DNA from: JBQTKD01 sp052389435
Lineage (GTDB): Bacteria > Actinomycetota > Actinomycetes > Sporichthyales > Sporichthyaceae
Assembly: GCA_052389435.1 (NCBI GenBank)
Contig: JBQTIB010000040.1
Location: 1-53,351, forward strand
Direction: 5' to 3'
Length of the DNA stretch: 53,351 nucleotides
Shown here: positions 15,752 to 24,039 of the stretch, one piece after another
Position numbering within the stretch: the first letter of the stretch is position 1
Layout: each line of letters opens with the position of its first letter
Translations under genes and position numbers: made by a program
The notes under the pieces: generated by a model
What the model was told of the DNA's origin: nothing
What the model saw: the letters and a program-made list of their open reading frames with translations, nothing else
Databases searched by the model: none

Positions 15752-15887
15752 CCGAGCCGACCTGTAGCCGAGCCGACCTGTAGCCGCGGCAGCCTGTAGC
15801 CGCGGCCTCCTGTGGCCGCGCCTCCTGCGGCGTGGCTTCCTGTGGCGTGGCTGCCTGTGGCCGGCGGCAGCCTGGGGTCGGGGCAGC
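15746..15887 (+). repeat. Minisatellite of about nine 15-17-bp units starting at the hpd stop codon
   Basis: The unit CTGTAGCCGAGCCGAC is present twice exactly (15746-15761, 15762-15777). It is followed by progressively changed 16-, 15- and 17-base copies beginning CTGTAGCCGCGG, CTGTGGCCG or CTGTGGCGTGG, ending near 15887. Divergence rises with distance from hpd. The first unit overlaps the last sense codon and stop of hpd. Short tandem arrays like this expand by slippage. Confidence 0.85.
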
Positions 15888-16082
15888 CCGTGGTCGATCC
15901 CTGGCCGGACTCGGCGCGGATTGGCCTTGAGCGCGCAGGCGTCGGGCCAGGATCGTCGCGGCCCAGTTCGCCCGCCGACGAGGGATCTGCCGGCTGGGGG
16001 CAGGCTTGGAGATCTCGGCAGGCGACATCGGGCGGCGCATCGGCTGCCGGGCGTCGGACTGCACGGGCGTGCCGACCAGCTG
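15752..16082. other. Intergenic region of 331 bases without a supported gene
   Basis: The first 136 bases are the minisatellite. The remaining ~195 bases (to 16082) are G+C-rich, and several frames stay open, but none has a ribosome site or recognisable product, and the minus-strand frame through the repeats encodes only repeat-derived GYRLPRLQV-like peptides. It separates hpd from the convergent small membrane protein gene. I see no RNA gene or clear terminator in it. Confidence 0.6.
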
Positions 16083-16331
16083 CTACGGCCACGCGCCCTG
16101 CGAGGCGGGCCGATCGTCGACGGACCCGGCGAACGGCAGTTGTGGCAGGTTCTGCTCGGGGCCGTCTGAGTGGGCGTCACGCACCGCGACGAAGACGATC
16201 GCGAGCACGAGCAGTACAACGACCGCGGCTCCGGCAAGCTCGATGATGTCGCCTCGACGTGCCGTCAGCCACGGCTGCGGCTCCGCCTGGCGTGCGAATT
16301 TCGGAGTCGAACGTAGATCGCTCACTGCCAT
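16083..16331 (-). CDS. Small single-pass membrane protein
   Basis: 82 aa from ATG 16331, with GAGAGG upstream as a modest ribosome site. Residues 1-27 are polar and basic. Residues about 31-51 (ELAGAAVVVLLVLAIVFVAV) form one membrane span, and the last 30 residues are polar and Pro-rich. No family is recognised. It lies downstream of another single-pass membrane protein gene on the same strand (gap about 113 bases) but upstream spacing suggests separate translation. Confidence rests on the membrane span, start context and codon use. Confidence 0.55.
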   Translation of the reverse strand: MAVSDLRSTPKFARQAEPQPWLTARRGDIIELAGAAVVVLLVLAIVFVAVRDAHSDGPEQNLPQLPFAGSVDDRPASQGAWP

Positions 16332-16433
16332 CCCCTCTCGGAAACGGCCCCGTGCGGCCGAGGGTAGACCCGTCCAGGGGTGAAATCGAGGGGTTCGCGG
16401 CCGATCGTTTTTCGCCCGAGCCCGTCTCGGCTG

Positions 16434-16448
16434 CTGACGGAAGGTCAG
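16434..16448. repeat. 15-bp palindrome CTGAC-N5-GTCAG at a stop codon
   Basis: CTGACGGAAGGTCAG is a perfect inverted repeat in its arms. The right arm contains the TCA complement of the stop codon of the minus-strand gene ending at 16445. It is the third gene-end copy of this pattern in the window. Confidence 0.55.
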
Positions 16449-17005
16449 AAGCCGTACGGGCCGAACGGACGGGGGCCGGTCCCGCCGGGAACCTGGACCT
16501 GCGCCGGATAGGCGGAAGAGTCCGTGCGCACGGCGGCGCGGTAGGAGTAGTCGCAGTGCCACGTCGCTCGATCGTTCGCGACGACCAGACCGGAGACGAC
16601 GCCGGGCACCGAGACGACGGCGGGGGTGCCGTCGTCCATGCGGACCCGCGGCGCCCACGCGTAGTCGCAGGCCGGTTGCAGACGTGTCCGGTCGCCCGCC
16701 GGGGCCGACGCCGAAACGCGGGCGACGCCGGCGATTCGCGTGTACGTCGGCGGCTCGACCGGCGGCGCGACGTGCTCGAACGAGCCGTCGTGCGGGGGAG
16801 GCGGTGCCGGGGGCTCGGGCGTTGTCTCGGCGCCGGCCGCGTCCGGCTGGAGGGCGATGCCACGGGACACCGGGCCGGCCCCGGGCTCGACGACGAGGAC
16901 CGTCGTGGCGAGCAGGGCCAGCACGACCGCGGCGCCCGCGGCGAGGACCAGGTCCGCGCGGGTGGGCGCGGCCCAGTGGCCTCGTCGATCGGCGGTCGCG
17001 CCCAT
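16445..17005 (-). CDS. Membrane-anchored extracellular protein of unknown function
   Basis: 186 aa from ATG 17005. A cytoplasmic basic tail (ATADRRGHW) precedes a membrane span at about 21-42 (LAAGAAVVLALLATTVLVV). The outer part begins with a Pro-rich linker (PEPPAPPPPHDG), then a ~100-residue domain with two Cys (ACDYAW and WHCDYSYR) that may form a disulfide. The two CDY motifs suggest an internal repeat: ACDYAWAPRVRMDDGTPA against HCDYSYRAAVRTDSSAYPA. No known domain is recognised. The ribosome site is AAAGGG. It lies between the small membrane protein gene and sbcC on the same strand, 47 bases after sbcC. Confidence 0.65.
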   Translation of the reverse strand: MGATADRRGHWAAPTRADLVLAAGAAVVLALLATTVLVVEPGAGPVSRGIALQPDAAGAETTPEPPAPPPPHDGSFEHVAPPVEPPTYTRIAGVARVSASAPAGDRTRLQPACDYAWAPRVRMDDGTPAVVSVPGVVSGLVVANDRATWHCDYSYRAAVRTDSSAYPAQVQVPGGTGPRPFGPYGF

Positions 17006-17052
17006 GGCCGCCCTTTCCGCGGTGTCGATCGCCCGAGGGTACTGCGGGCCTG

Positions 17053-20031
17053 TCAGGCGACGACGTTCAGAACGCTTCCGATCTCGCGCTTGACCACGTG
17101 CAGTTGATTCGGAATGCGTTGCTTGAGTTCGGCGACGTGGCTGACGATGCCGACGACTCGGCCGCCGTCGCGGAGGTCGTCGAGGACGTCCATCACCTCG
17201 TCGAGGGTGTCCGGATCGAGCGTTCCGAAGCCCTCGTCGACGAAGAGGGAGTCCAGGTGGGTTCCACCGGACTCGGCGCACACGACGTCGGCCAGCGCGA
17301 GGGCCAGGGCCAGGCTGGCGAGGAACGTCTCGCCGCCGGACAGCGTTGCGGTGTCCCGGGTCTTCCCCGTCCAGTTGTCCAGCACGAGCAGGCCGAGGCC
17401 CGCCTTCTTGCGGGCGTCCCGCCCGGAGTCGGTGTGGGTCAGCGTGTACCGCCCGTGGCTCATCTTCGCCAGACGCCGGCCGGCGACCTCCGCGATCTCC
17501 TCCAGGCGGGCGGCGAGAACGAAGGAGGACAGCGTCATGCGTTTCACGTTCGCGCCCTGACCTGCCGTCAGATCGGCGAGGGAGCGGGCGGTTTCGGCGC
17601 GCCGTGCAAGCTCGGGAAGCTCGGCCAGCAGCGCGTCCAGCCGCGGAACGGTGCGCGTCAGCCCCTCGACCGCGCGGACCGCGTGCGTCTGGGCGCGGAC
17701 GGCGGCGTCGTGCGCGGCGGCGGCGGCACGCTCCGCGGCCTCGGCTGCGGGCACGTCCGCGGACGGAACGAGGACCACGTCCAGTTCCGGGTCGGCCAGC
17801 ACGGCGGCGTTGCCCGCCAGGGCGTGCCGGTGCGCGGCGATCCGGTCCGCGGCGTCGGCGCGCCAGGCCCCGTCCCGCGCCGCGGCGAGTGCTTCGGCCA
17901 CGTCGGCGAAGCCGGCCGCGGTTGCCGCGTGCACCGCCGCTGCGTCCGCGGAGACGACCGCGGCCTGCGCGCGCTCGACGGCCTCCAGCGCCTCGGCGGC
18001 GGCCTCGGCCGCCTCGGCGATGCGACCGGCCCGGTCCACCGCGGTGGCCAGGTCCGGGCAGTCGCCCAACTGCGCGACGAACTCGGCGCGGCGCGCGGTG
18101 GCACGCGCGCGGGCGGCACCGGACTCGCGATCGTGCGCCGCGGCGTCCGCCTCCGCCCGCGTGGCGGCCTGCACGGCCGAGGCCAACTCCGCCTCCAGGG
18201 CAGTCAGCGCCGTGTCTGTGCCCGAGCGGGCCGCCGCAGCCTTCTTCAGCTCGCCCGCGGAGGCCTTGGCCTGCCGCGCGGCCGCGGCGGTACCGACGCA
18301 GTCGGGCTCGAGTTCGAACTCGGCGAGGTCGGCGAGAACGAGCTCCCACCGGCTGCGCAGGTCCGCGCAGGCCAACTGCGCCGCCGTCAGTTCGCTTCCC
18401 AGCCCAGCCGTCGCCGCGCGTGCCTCGGCGAGAGCGGCCGCCGCGGCGTCCTCCCGCTCCATGCCCACGCGCTCGGCGGACATCCGCGGCACGTCGGGAT
18501 GGTCCAGCGAACCGCACACGGGGCAGGGGGCGTCCTCCTGGAGCAGCGCCGCGAGCTCCACGCGCATCGCGTCGATCCGCGCCTCGCGCAGCGTCAGGTG
18601 CTCCTCGCGGCGCTCCTGCTCCAGGTGCCGGGCAGCCTGGTGACGTGCCGTCAGGTCCGTGCACGCCCGCTCGGCGCGATCGAGGGCGGGACCCACGTCG
18701 GCGGCGGCGGCGAGCAGTTCGGCGAGCCGAGCCGCGACGGGCAGCGCCTCGGCCGCGGCCACCGCCGCATCTCGTTCGGCAAGGAGGCGATCGCGCTGCG
18801 GCGTCAGCCGTTCCAGCAGCGCACCGGCGGCGACTCCGGCGGCACGGGCGGCATCCGCGGCGGCGGCGGCGCCGTCGGCGGACAGGTCCTCGGCGTCGGC
18901 CTCGGCCGCGAGGGACTGGAGCTTTTCCAGGCCGCCTCGATGCCGCGCCCGGTCCTTGGCGACCTGGCGCAGGGCGTCCGGGGTGGCCGCAGCGGTCCAC
19001 AGCGCGGCGGAGCGCTCCACCGCCTCCTGCGCCAGGCGGCGCGCGGTGCCCAGCGCGGCTGCGGCGTCGACGGCGGTCCGCAGGACCGGAGCGACTTCGG
19101 CTGCGCGGGCGGCCGCATCGGCGACGACGCCCAACGCCTCGATCGCCCCGGTCGCCTCGGCGAGTTCGCGCCGGGCCGCCTCGGCCGCGTGCCGCCGCGT
19201 CTGGCGCGCCGCGAGCGCTCGGGTTGCCTCGGCGGTGCTTCGGGCCGTCGCGGGGGCCGGGGCCGCCGCCTCGAGAACGCGCTGAGCCGTGGCGACGCCG
19301 GCTTCGTGCTGAGCCAGCAGGTCGCTCGCCCACACGGCGTCGGGAACCTCCGGCGGTCCCTCGATCTCGGCGAGCTGCGCGATCAGGGCCGTGACCCTGG
19401 CGACCTCGACGAGGTGCCGCTCGACCTCGCCCGCGGTGCGCTGGCGACGGTCGGCGAGCCACCGCTCGACGTCGGCGAAACGCTGGGTGCCGAACAGCTT
19501 CTTCAGCAGCTCGGCCCGGTCCTTGGAATCCGCGCGCAGGAACCTCGCGAACTCTCCCTGCGGAAGCAGCACGACCTGGAAGAACTGCTCGGCGGTCATG
19601 CCGACGCGGTCGGCGATCTCGGCGTCCGCCTCGCCCACCCTCGTGGACAGGGTCTCCCACGTCGCCCCGTCCCACCGCTCCAGCAGAACGCTCGCCTGCT
19701 CCCGGGTGGTCCCGGCGCCGCGCTTCTTGGCGCGCTCCTGCTCGGGGCTGCGGGTGATCCGCAGTCGCTGCCCGCCGACGGTGGCCTCCAGGCACACCGA
19801 CGTCGACGCGGCCGCGGCCGCGTGGTCCGAGCGCAGGCGCCTGGCCGACCAGCGGGCACCGGGAACGCTGCCGTAGAGCGCGAAGCCCAGGGCGTCCAAC
19901 AGAGTGGTCTTGCCCGCGCCCGTCTCGCCGTGCAGCAGGAACAGCCCGCCTGCGGCCAGGTCGTCGAAGTCGACCCGCACCGTCTCGGCGAACGCGCCGA
20001 ACGCGGTGACCTCGAGGAAGTGGGGTCTCAT
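17053..20031 (-). CDS. sbcC: Exonuclease SbcC (Rad50-like ATPase)
   Basis: 992 aa from ATG 20031. The Walker A motif GETGAGKTTLLDAL is at about 35-48; two long Ala/Glu/Arg-rich coiled-coil arms flank the zinc hook CPVCGS near the middle; the C-terminus carries signature LSGGETFLASLALALALAD, Walker B DSLFVDEGFGTLD and the H-loop GIVSHV. With SbcD it forms the SMC-like nuclease that trims hairpins and protein-blocked DNA ends. The start overlaps the sbcD stop by 4 bases (ATGA). The length is normal for actinobacteria. A CTGAC-N5-GTCAG palindrome lies inside the coding region at 17557-17571. Confidence 0.95.
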   Translation of the reverse strand: MRPHFLEVTAFGAFAETVRVDFDDLAAGGLFLLHGETGAGKTTLLDALGFALYGSVPGARWSARRLRSDHAAAAASTSVCLEATVGGQRLRITRSPEQERAKKRGAGTTREQASVLLERWDGATWETLSTRVGEADAEIADRVGMTAEQFFQVVLLPQGEFARFLRADSKDRAELLKKLFGTQRFADVERWLADRRQRTAGEVERHLVEVARVTALIAQLAEIEGPPEVPDAVWASDLLAQHEAGVATAQRVLEAAAPAPATARSTAEATRALAARQTRRHAAEAARRELAEATGAIEALGVVADAAARAAEVAPVLRTAVDAAAALGTARRLAQEAVERSAALWTAAATPDALRQVAKDRARHRGGLEKLQSLAAEADAEDLSADGAAAAADAARAAGVAAGALLERLTPQRDRLLAERDAAVAAAEALPVAARLAELLAAAADVGPALDRAERACTDLTARHQAARHLEQERREEHLTLREARIDAMRVELAALLQEDAPCPVCGSLDHPDVPRMSAERVGMEREDAAAAALAEARAATAGLGSELTAAQLACADLRSRWELVLADLAEFELEPDCVGTAAAARQAKASAGELKKAAAARSGTDTALTALEAELASAVQAATRAEADAAAHDRESGAARARATARRAEFVAQLGDCPDLATAVDRAGRIAEAAEAAAEALEAVERAQAAVVSADAAAVHAATAAGFADVAEALAAARDGAWRADAADRIAAHRHALAGNAAVLADPELDVVLVPSADVPAAEAAERAAAAAHDAAVRAQTHAVRAVEGLTRTVPRLDALLAELPELARRAETARSLADLTAGQGANVKRMTLSSFVLAARLEEIAEVAGRRLAKMSHGRYTLTHTDSGRDARKKAGLGLLVLDNWTGKTRDTATLSGGETFLASLALALALADVVCAESGGTHLDSLFVDEGFGTLDPDTLDEVMDVLDDLRDGGRVVGIVSHVAELKQRIPNQLHVVKREIGSVLNVVA
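17557..17571. repeat. 15-bp palindrome CTGAC-N5-GTCAG within sbcC
   Basis: CTGACCTGCCGTCAG fits the same pattern as the four gene-end copies but lies inside the coding sequence near the 3' part of sbcC. It may be a chance match or the same binding site used elsewhere. Confidence 0.4.
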
Positions 20032-21209
20032 GCGCTCGCCTCGGCCGGCTCGGCCTTCGCCGCGTAGGGGTCGCGGTCCTCGGCGACCCGGACGGCCTCG
20101 AACGCTTCGCCGAGCAGCGCCGCCTCCGCGGCTCCGGCCGCGGCGCCGCGCACGAGGGAGACGAAGTCCAGCGCGAGGTCCACGTCGCCGCGGCCGCGCA
20201 CCCGCTCGGCGTAGCTGCGTTCCTCCGCCGCCACCCCCTCGGGCTCGAAGGCCATGGTCAGGGCGTGCGGGAAGCGCCTGCGCAGCGCGTCCATCGGCGC
20301 CTCGGGGCGGACGACGTCGGTGAGCGTCGCCGCCACGAAGTCGTTCTCCTGACCGGCGTGGGCCGGGGCGGAGAGCAGCTCGGCGAGCGTCCCGCGCAGG
20401 GTGCTCAGGCGGCGGAAAACGGGAGCCGGGACGGACTCGACCCGGGCGAGGCCGGACGCGTCGAGCTCGACCAGCCAGCTCGCCTTGGCGTGCCCGGCCT
20501 CGGAGAAGGAGTACGGCAGTGGCGACCCGCTGTACCGCAGGTGCGGCGCGAGGGTCTGCGGGCCGTGCAGATGGCCGAGCGCGACGTAGTCGAATCCGTC
20601 GAACAGCGAGACGGGCACCGCCGACACCCCGCCGACGGACACGTCCCGCTCGGAGTCGGAGGCCGCCCCGCCGTGCACCCAGCCGTGGGCCAGCGCGACC
20701 GACCGCATTCCCGGCCGGGTGGCCAGGTCCGCCCGGGCCGCACCCGCGGCGGCGCCGAGAACGGCCAGATGCGTGCGGTCCACGCCCGCCCCGGAGGCCA
20801 CGGCCGCCGGTTCCAGGTACGGAATGGGGTACAGCGCCACCGGGCCGTGCTCGTCGGCGAGCAGCACCGGCTCGCCGGCGGCCTCCGGACGCGTGCGCAG
20901 GTACACCCCGCCGCCTTCGAGCACGCGGGAGTTCACGCCCAGCCGCGGCGCCGAATCGTGGTTGCCGCTGATCAGCACGACCTTCGCGCCGGCCGAGGTC
21001 AGCCGGAACAGCGCCTCGTCGTACAGCGAGACGGCGTCCACCGGCGGCAGGGCCCGGTCGTAGACGTCCCCCGAGACCAGGACCACGTCGATCCGCTCCG
21101 AGCGAACGACCTCGACCAGGTGGTCGACGAACAGCGCCTGGGCCCCGAGCAGGTCCGCCCGGTGCAGGGAACGGCCGAGGTGCCAGTCCGAGGTGTGCAG
21201 CAATCGCAT
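20028..21209 (-). CDS. sbcD: Exonuclease SbcD (Mre11-like nuclease)
   Basis: 393 aa from ATG 21209. Metallophosphatase motifs are in order: HTSDWHLGR (5-13), SGDVYDR, SGNHD, and the later ALAHGWVHG and LGHLHGPQ. These bind two Mn ions in the Mre11 nuclease core. The C-terminal part is the capping/SbcC-binding region. An in-frame upstream GTG (21233) exists, but MRLLHTSDWHLGR is the usual family start. sbcC follows with a 4-bp overlap. The pair is divergent from clpS with about 150 bases between starts. Confidence 0.95.
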   Translation of the reverse strand: MRLLHTSDWHLGRSLHRADLLGAQALFVDHLVEVVRSERIDVVLVSGDVYDRALPPVDAVSLYDEALFRLTSAGAKVVLISGNHDSAPRLGVNSRVLEGGGVYLRTRPEAAGEPVLLADEHGPVALYPIPYLEPAAVASGAGVDRTHLAVLGAAAGAARADLATRPGMRSVALAHGWVHGGAASDSERDVSVGGVSAVPVSLFDGFDYVALGHLHGPQTLAPHLRYSGSPLPYSFSEAGHAKASWLVELDASGLARVESVPAPVFRRLSTLRGTLAELLSAPAHAGQENDFVAATLTDVVRPEAPMDALRRRFPHALTMAFEPEGVAAEERSYAERVRGRGDVDLALDFVSLVRGAAAGAAEAALLGEAFEAVRVAEDRDPYAAKAEPAEASA

Positions 21210-21361
21210 GCACGCGACGTTAGGGGCGACCACCGACAGTTTTCGGAAGGCGGGCGGCGGGCCGGCTCAGGTCGTGACCGGTGGGACCAGTGGTTCGAGC
21301 GGGATGGCGACGCGATCGACCGCACGCCGATCCCGTCGCCGCTCGGTGGAAGGATGCAGGG

Positions 21362-21652
21362 GTGTCCGTATCGCCAACCGAGGTCGAAGCGCCGCAGGGC
21401 GATGCCCTGCTCTCCTTCGACGTTCCCTGGGTGACGATCGTCTGGAACGACCCGATCAACCTGATGTCCTACGTCGCCTACGTGTTCCAGAGCTACTTCG
21501 GGTACTCCAAGGAGCACGCCACGAAGTTGATGATGGACGTGCACAAGGCGGGTCGTGCGGTGGTCTCGAACGGCTCCCGCGAAGAGATGGAGCGCGACGT
21601 CAACGCCATGCACGGCTTCGGGCTCTGGGCCACGCTGCAGCAGGACAAATGA
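21362..21652 (+). CDS. clpS: ATP-dependent Clp protease adaptor ClpS
   Basis: 96 aa from GTG 21362, preceded by GGAAGGA at good spacing. The ClpS core WVTIVWNDPINLMSYVAYVF and HATKLMMDVHKAGRAVV is intact, including the Asn-Asp and Met residues of the N-degron pocket. It delivers N-end-rule substrates to ClpC/ClpP. It starts a cluster syntenic with Mycobacterium tuberculosis Rv1331 onward. The stop overlaps the next ATG by 4 bases, so the DUF2017 protein is translationally coupled. Confidence 0.94.
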   Translation: MSVSPTEVEAPQGDALLSFDVPWVTIVWNDPINLMSYVAYVFQSYFGYSKEHATKLMMDVHKAGRAVVSNGSREEMERDVNAMHGFGLWATLQQDK

Positions 21653-22212
21653 GCAGTCGGATGCGTCGCGAACGCGGCGGAGCGGTGATCGTCGCCTTCG
21701 CCGACGGCGAGGCGGAGGTGATCCGCGCCGCCTTCGCCGACCTGCTCGACCTCCTCGAGACTCGTTCCCCGGACGCCCCCGCCGCAGAGATCGCCCCCGG
21801 CGTCCCGGACCCGTTCGCCTCCATGGGCTCGCCCGACCCGCCGGAGGACGAGGCCCTGCTGCGGCTGTTCCCGGACGCCTATCCGGACGACGTCGAAGCC
21901 GCTTCGGAGTACCGCCGGTTCACCGAGGGCGACCTGCTCGCCCGCAAGCGCGCGAACATCGCCGTGCTCCTCGCCGGGCTCGAGGAGGCCGAGACCGGCG
22001 GAAGCGTCCGCCTCGACGAGGAAGCGGTCGTGGCCTGGCTGCTGGCCGTCAACGACCTGCGCCTCGCCCTCGGCACGCGCCTGGAGATCGTCGAGGACTA
22101 CGAAGACCTCGTCGACGGCCTCGAACCGGACGACCCACGCCTGCCGGCCTTCGCGCTCTACGAGTGGCTGACCGGCTTCCAGGAGATGCTGGTCGGGACC
22201 CAGCACCACTGA
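21649..22212 (+). CDS. DUF2017 family protein
   Basis: 187 aa from ATG 21649 (ATGA overlap with clpS). The protein is acidic and helical, with LLRLFPDAYPDD, AASEYRRFTEGDL and the C-terminal WLLAVNDLRLALGTRLEI and YEWLTGFQEMLV blocks typical of DUF2017. Function is unknown, but the gene is regularly coupled to clpS in actinobacteria. It is followed by mec after 18 bases. No membrane or signal segment is present. Confidence 0.9.
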   Translation: MSSRMRRERGGAVIVAFADGEAEVIRAAFADLLDLLETRSPDAPAAEIAPGVPDPFASMGSPDPPEDEALLRLFPDAYPDDVEAASEYRRFTEGDLLARKRANIAVLLAGLEEAETGGSVRLDEEAVVAWLLAVNDLRLALGTRLEIVEDYEDLVDGLEPDDPRLPAFALYEWLTGFQEMLVGTQHH

Positions 22213-22230
22213 CCGGTAACCTTGACCATC

Positions 22231-22635
22231 GTGCTGCGGATTGACCAGGCGATACACGATGCGATCGTCGCCCACGCCCGGGCGGACCACCCGGACGAGG
22301 CGTGCGGCGTCGTCGCCGGCGCCGTCGGTTCCGACGTCCCCTCCCGGTTCATTCCGATGGCCAACGCGGCCCGGTCGACCACGTTCTACGAGTTCGACTC
22401 GATGGACCTGCTCAAGCTCTACCGCGAGATGGACGACCGCGACGAGGTGCCCGTGGTCGTCTACCACTCGCACACCGCGACCGAGGCCTACCCGTCCCGC
22501 ACGGACGTCTCCTACGCCTCCGAACCCGACGCGCACTACGTCCTGGTCTCCACCCGGGACCCGGACACGGTGGAGTTTCGATCGTTCCGCATCGTCGACG
22601 GGGTCATCACCGAAGAACCCGTCACAGTGGTCTGA
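22231..22635 (+). CDS. mec: Mec, JAMM metallopeptidase for CysO-cysteine
   Basis: 134 aa from GTG 22231; a TTG at 22222 is an alternative in-frame start, but family members begin near LRIDQ. The JAMM zinc site is complete: an upstream Glu in DEACGVVAG, then YHSHTATEAYPSRTD with the HSH and S-x2-D ligands. In M. tuberculosis Mec (Rv1334) releases cysteine from the CysO-cysteine adduct. The next two genes are cysO and cysM, so the whole route is present. Here CysO has residues after its Gly-Gly, so Mec or another protease may also need to trim the precursor. No obvious ribosome site is seen. Confidence 0.9.
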   Translation: MLRIDQAIHDAIVAHARADHPDEACGVVAGAVGSDVPSRFIPMANAARSTTFYEFDSMDLLKLYREMDDRDEVPVVVYHSHTATEAYPSRTDVSYASEPDAHYVLVSTRDPDTVEFRSFRIVDGVITEEPVTVV

Positions 22636-22714
22636 GCTGGGATGATTCGCCGGTCCGCGGCGGTTCAGTCCACAACCCGCACATCCGTTTGAGACGAGCA
22701 CTGGAGTTCACCAG

Positions 22715-23011
22715 ATGGCCATCGAGGTCCGCATCCCGACGATCCTGCGCCAGTACACCGACGGCGAGAAGGCAGTCGAGGGCGCCGGCAGCACCCTGGA
22801 CGCGCTCTTCGACGACCTCGAGTCGCGCCACACCGGACTGCGCGCCCGCCTGGTCGACGAAAACGGCCTGCGTCGCTTCGTCAACGTCTACCTCAACGAC
22901 GAGGACGTCCGCTTCCTCGGCGGCTTGAAGACCGAACTCAAGGACGGCGACAGCGTCACCGTGCTGCCCGCTGTCGCCGGCGGCAGCCGGCCAGAAGCTG
23001 TCGGCGTCTGA
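22715..23011 (+). CDS. cysO: CysO sulfur-carrier protein (MoaD/ThiS fold) with C-terminal extension
   Basis: 98 aa from ATG 22715, GGAG ribosome site at 22703. The ubiquitin-like fold motifs RIPTILRQYT, FVNVYLNDEDVRFLGGL and DGDSVTVLPAVAGG match CysO. In M. tuberculosis the chain ends at this Gly-Gly, which is thiocarboxylated. Here eight residues (SRPEAVGV) follow the Gly-Gly before TGA. The tail must be removed before activation, as in the QbsE/QbsD system where a JAMM protease exposes Gly-Gly. The adjacent Mec is the obvious candidate. The frame is clean and cysM starts 4 bases after the stop. Confidence 0.9.
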   Translation: MAIEVRIPTILRQYTDGEKAVEGAGSTLDALFDDLESRHTGLRARLVDENGLRRFVNVYLNDEDVRFLGGLKTELKDGDSVTVLPAVAGGSRPEAVGV

Positions 23012-23015
23012 GTCC

Positions 23016-23963
23016 GTGCGCTTCGACTCGCTGCTGGACTCCGTAGGCAGGACCCCGCTGGTGGGCCTGCCGCGGCTTTCGCCGTCCCCGGACGTCCGGC
23101 TGTGGGCGAAGATGGAGGACCACAACCCGACGGGGTCCATCAAGGACCGCGCCGCGCTGCGGATGATCATGGAGGGCGAGAAGGACGGTCGCCTGCGCCC
23201 CGGCTGCACGATTCTGGAGCCGACTTCGGGCAACACCGGCATCTCCCTGGCGATGGCCGCGAAGATGCGCGGCTACCGCTGCGTGTGCGTCATGCCGGAG
23301 AACACCTCCGAGGAACGCCGCCAGATCCTGCTGATGTGGGGCGCCGAGATTGTGTCCTCGCCTGCGGCCGGCGGGTCCAACGAGGCGGTGCGGGTGGCCA
23401 AGCGCCTGGCCGAGGAGCACCCGGACTGGGTGATGCTCTACCAGTACGGGAACCCGGCGAACGCCCAGGCCCACTACGAGGGCACCGGGCCGGAGCTGCT
23501 CGAGGATCTGCCCTCGATCACCCACTTCGTCGCCGGGCTCGGCACCACCGGCACGCTGATGGGCGTCGGCCGGTTCTTCCGCGAGCACAAGCCGGAGGTG
23601 GCGATCGTCGCCGCCGAGCCCCGCTACGGCGAGCTCGTCTACGGCCTGCGCAACATGGACGAGGGCTTCGTGCCCGAGCTCTACGACCCCTCGCTGATCG
23701 ACGCCCGGTTCTCCGTGGGCCCGCGGGACGCGGTGCGCCGCACGCGTCAGCTCATCGAGGAGGAGGGGATCTTCGCCGGCATCTCCACCGGCGCGATCCT
23801 GCACGCGGCGTTGGCGCAGGCGGCCAAGTCCGTGGCCTCCGGCGAGCGCGCCGACATCGCCTTCGTGGTCTGCGACGGCGGCTGGAAGTACCTGTCCACC
23901 GGCGCCTACTCCGGGACGATCGCGGAGGCGGAAGAAAGGCTCGAAGGCCAGCTCTGGGCCTGA
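23016..23963 (+). CDS. cysM: O-phosphoserine sulfhydrylase (cysteine synthase CysM)
   Basis: 315 aa from GTG 23016. The PLP Lys is in NPTGSIKDRAAL, and the PTSGNTG loop binds the substrate carboxylate. The segment YGLRNMDEGFVPELYDP holds the Arg that in M. tuberculosis CysM selects O-phosphoserine over O-acetylserine, so this enzyme should use O-phosphoserine with CysO-thiocarboxylate as sulfur donor. The C-terminus GWKYLSTGAYSGT closes the active site in that enzyme. It completes the mec-cysO-cysM operon. A weak hairpin 28 bases downstream may end the transcript. Confidence 0.95.
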   Translation: MRFDSLLDSVGRTPLVGLPRLSPSPDVRLWAKMEDHNPTGSIKDRAALRMIMEGEKDGRLRPGCTILEPTSGNTGISLAMAAKMRGYRCVCVMPENTSEERRQILLMWGAEIVSSPAAGGSNEAVRVAKRLAEEHPDWVMLYQYGNPANAQAHYEGTGPELLEDLPSITHFVAGLGTTGTLMGVGRFFREHKPEVAIVAAEPRYGELVYGLRNMDEGFVPELYDPSLIDARFSVGPRDAVRRTRQLIEEEGIFAGISTGAILHAALAQAAKSVASGERADIAFVVCDGGWKYLSTGAYSGTIAEAEERLEGQLWA

Positions 23964-23990
23964 CCCGTTCGGCTCTACCGCGATGCGCGA

Positions 23991-24009
23991 ATCGCCCAAT
24001 TCGGGCGAT
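23991..24009 (+). terminator. Possible hairpin after cysM
   Basis: ATCGCCC (23991-23997) pairs with GGGCGAT (24003-24009) around a 5-base loop. It lies 28 bases past the cysM stop and 30 before the next start. There is no T run, so its termination role is uncertain. Confidence 0.35.
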
Positions 24010-24039
24010 GCTCCACCGGTGCCGATCGGGAGGACGACC

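Noticed and set aside
15746..15887. CRISPR array
   Set aside because: Units are directly tandem with no spacers, decay progressively, and no cas genes are present.
15595..16092. Minus-strand frame across the minisatellite (165 codons)
   Set aside because: Most of it is repeat-derived peptide antisense to hpd and the repeat array, with no start site or family.
17053..21213. Single minus-strand frame running through sbcD into sbcC as a possible fusion
   Set aside because: The sbcD product lies in a different frame with all its motifs; the upstream part of the long frame is meaningless. The two genes overlap by 4 bases and are separate.
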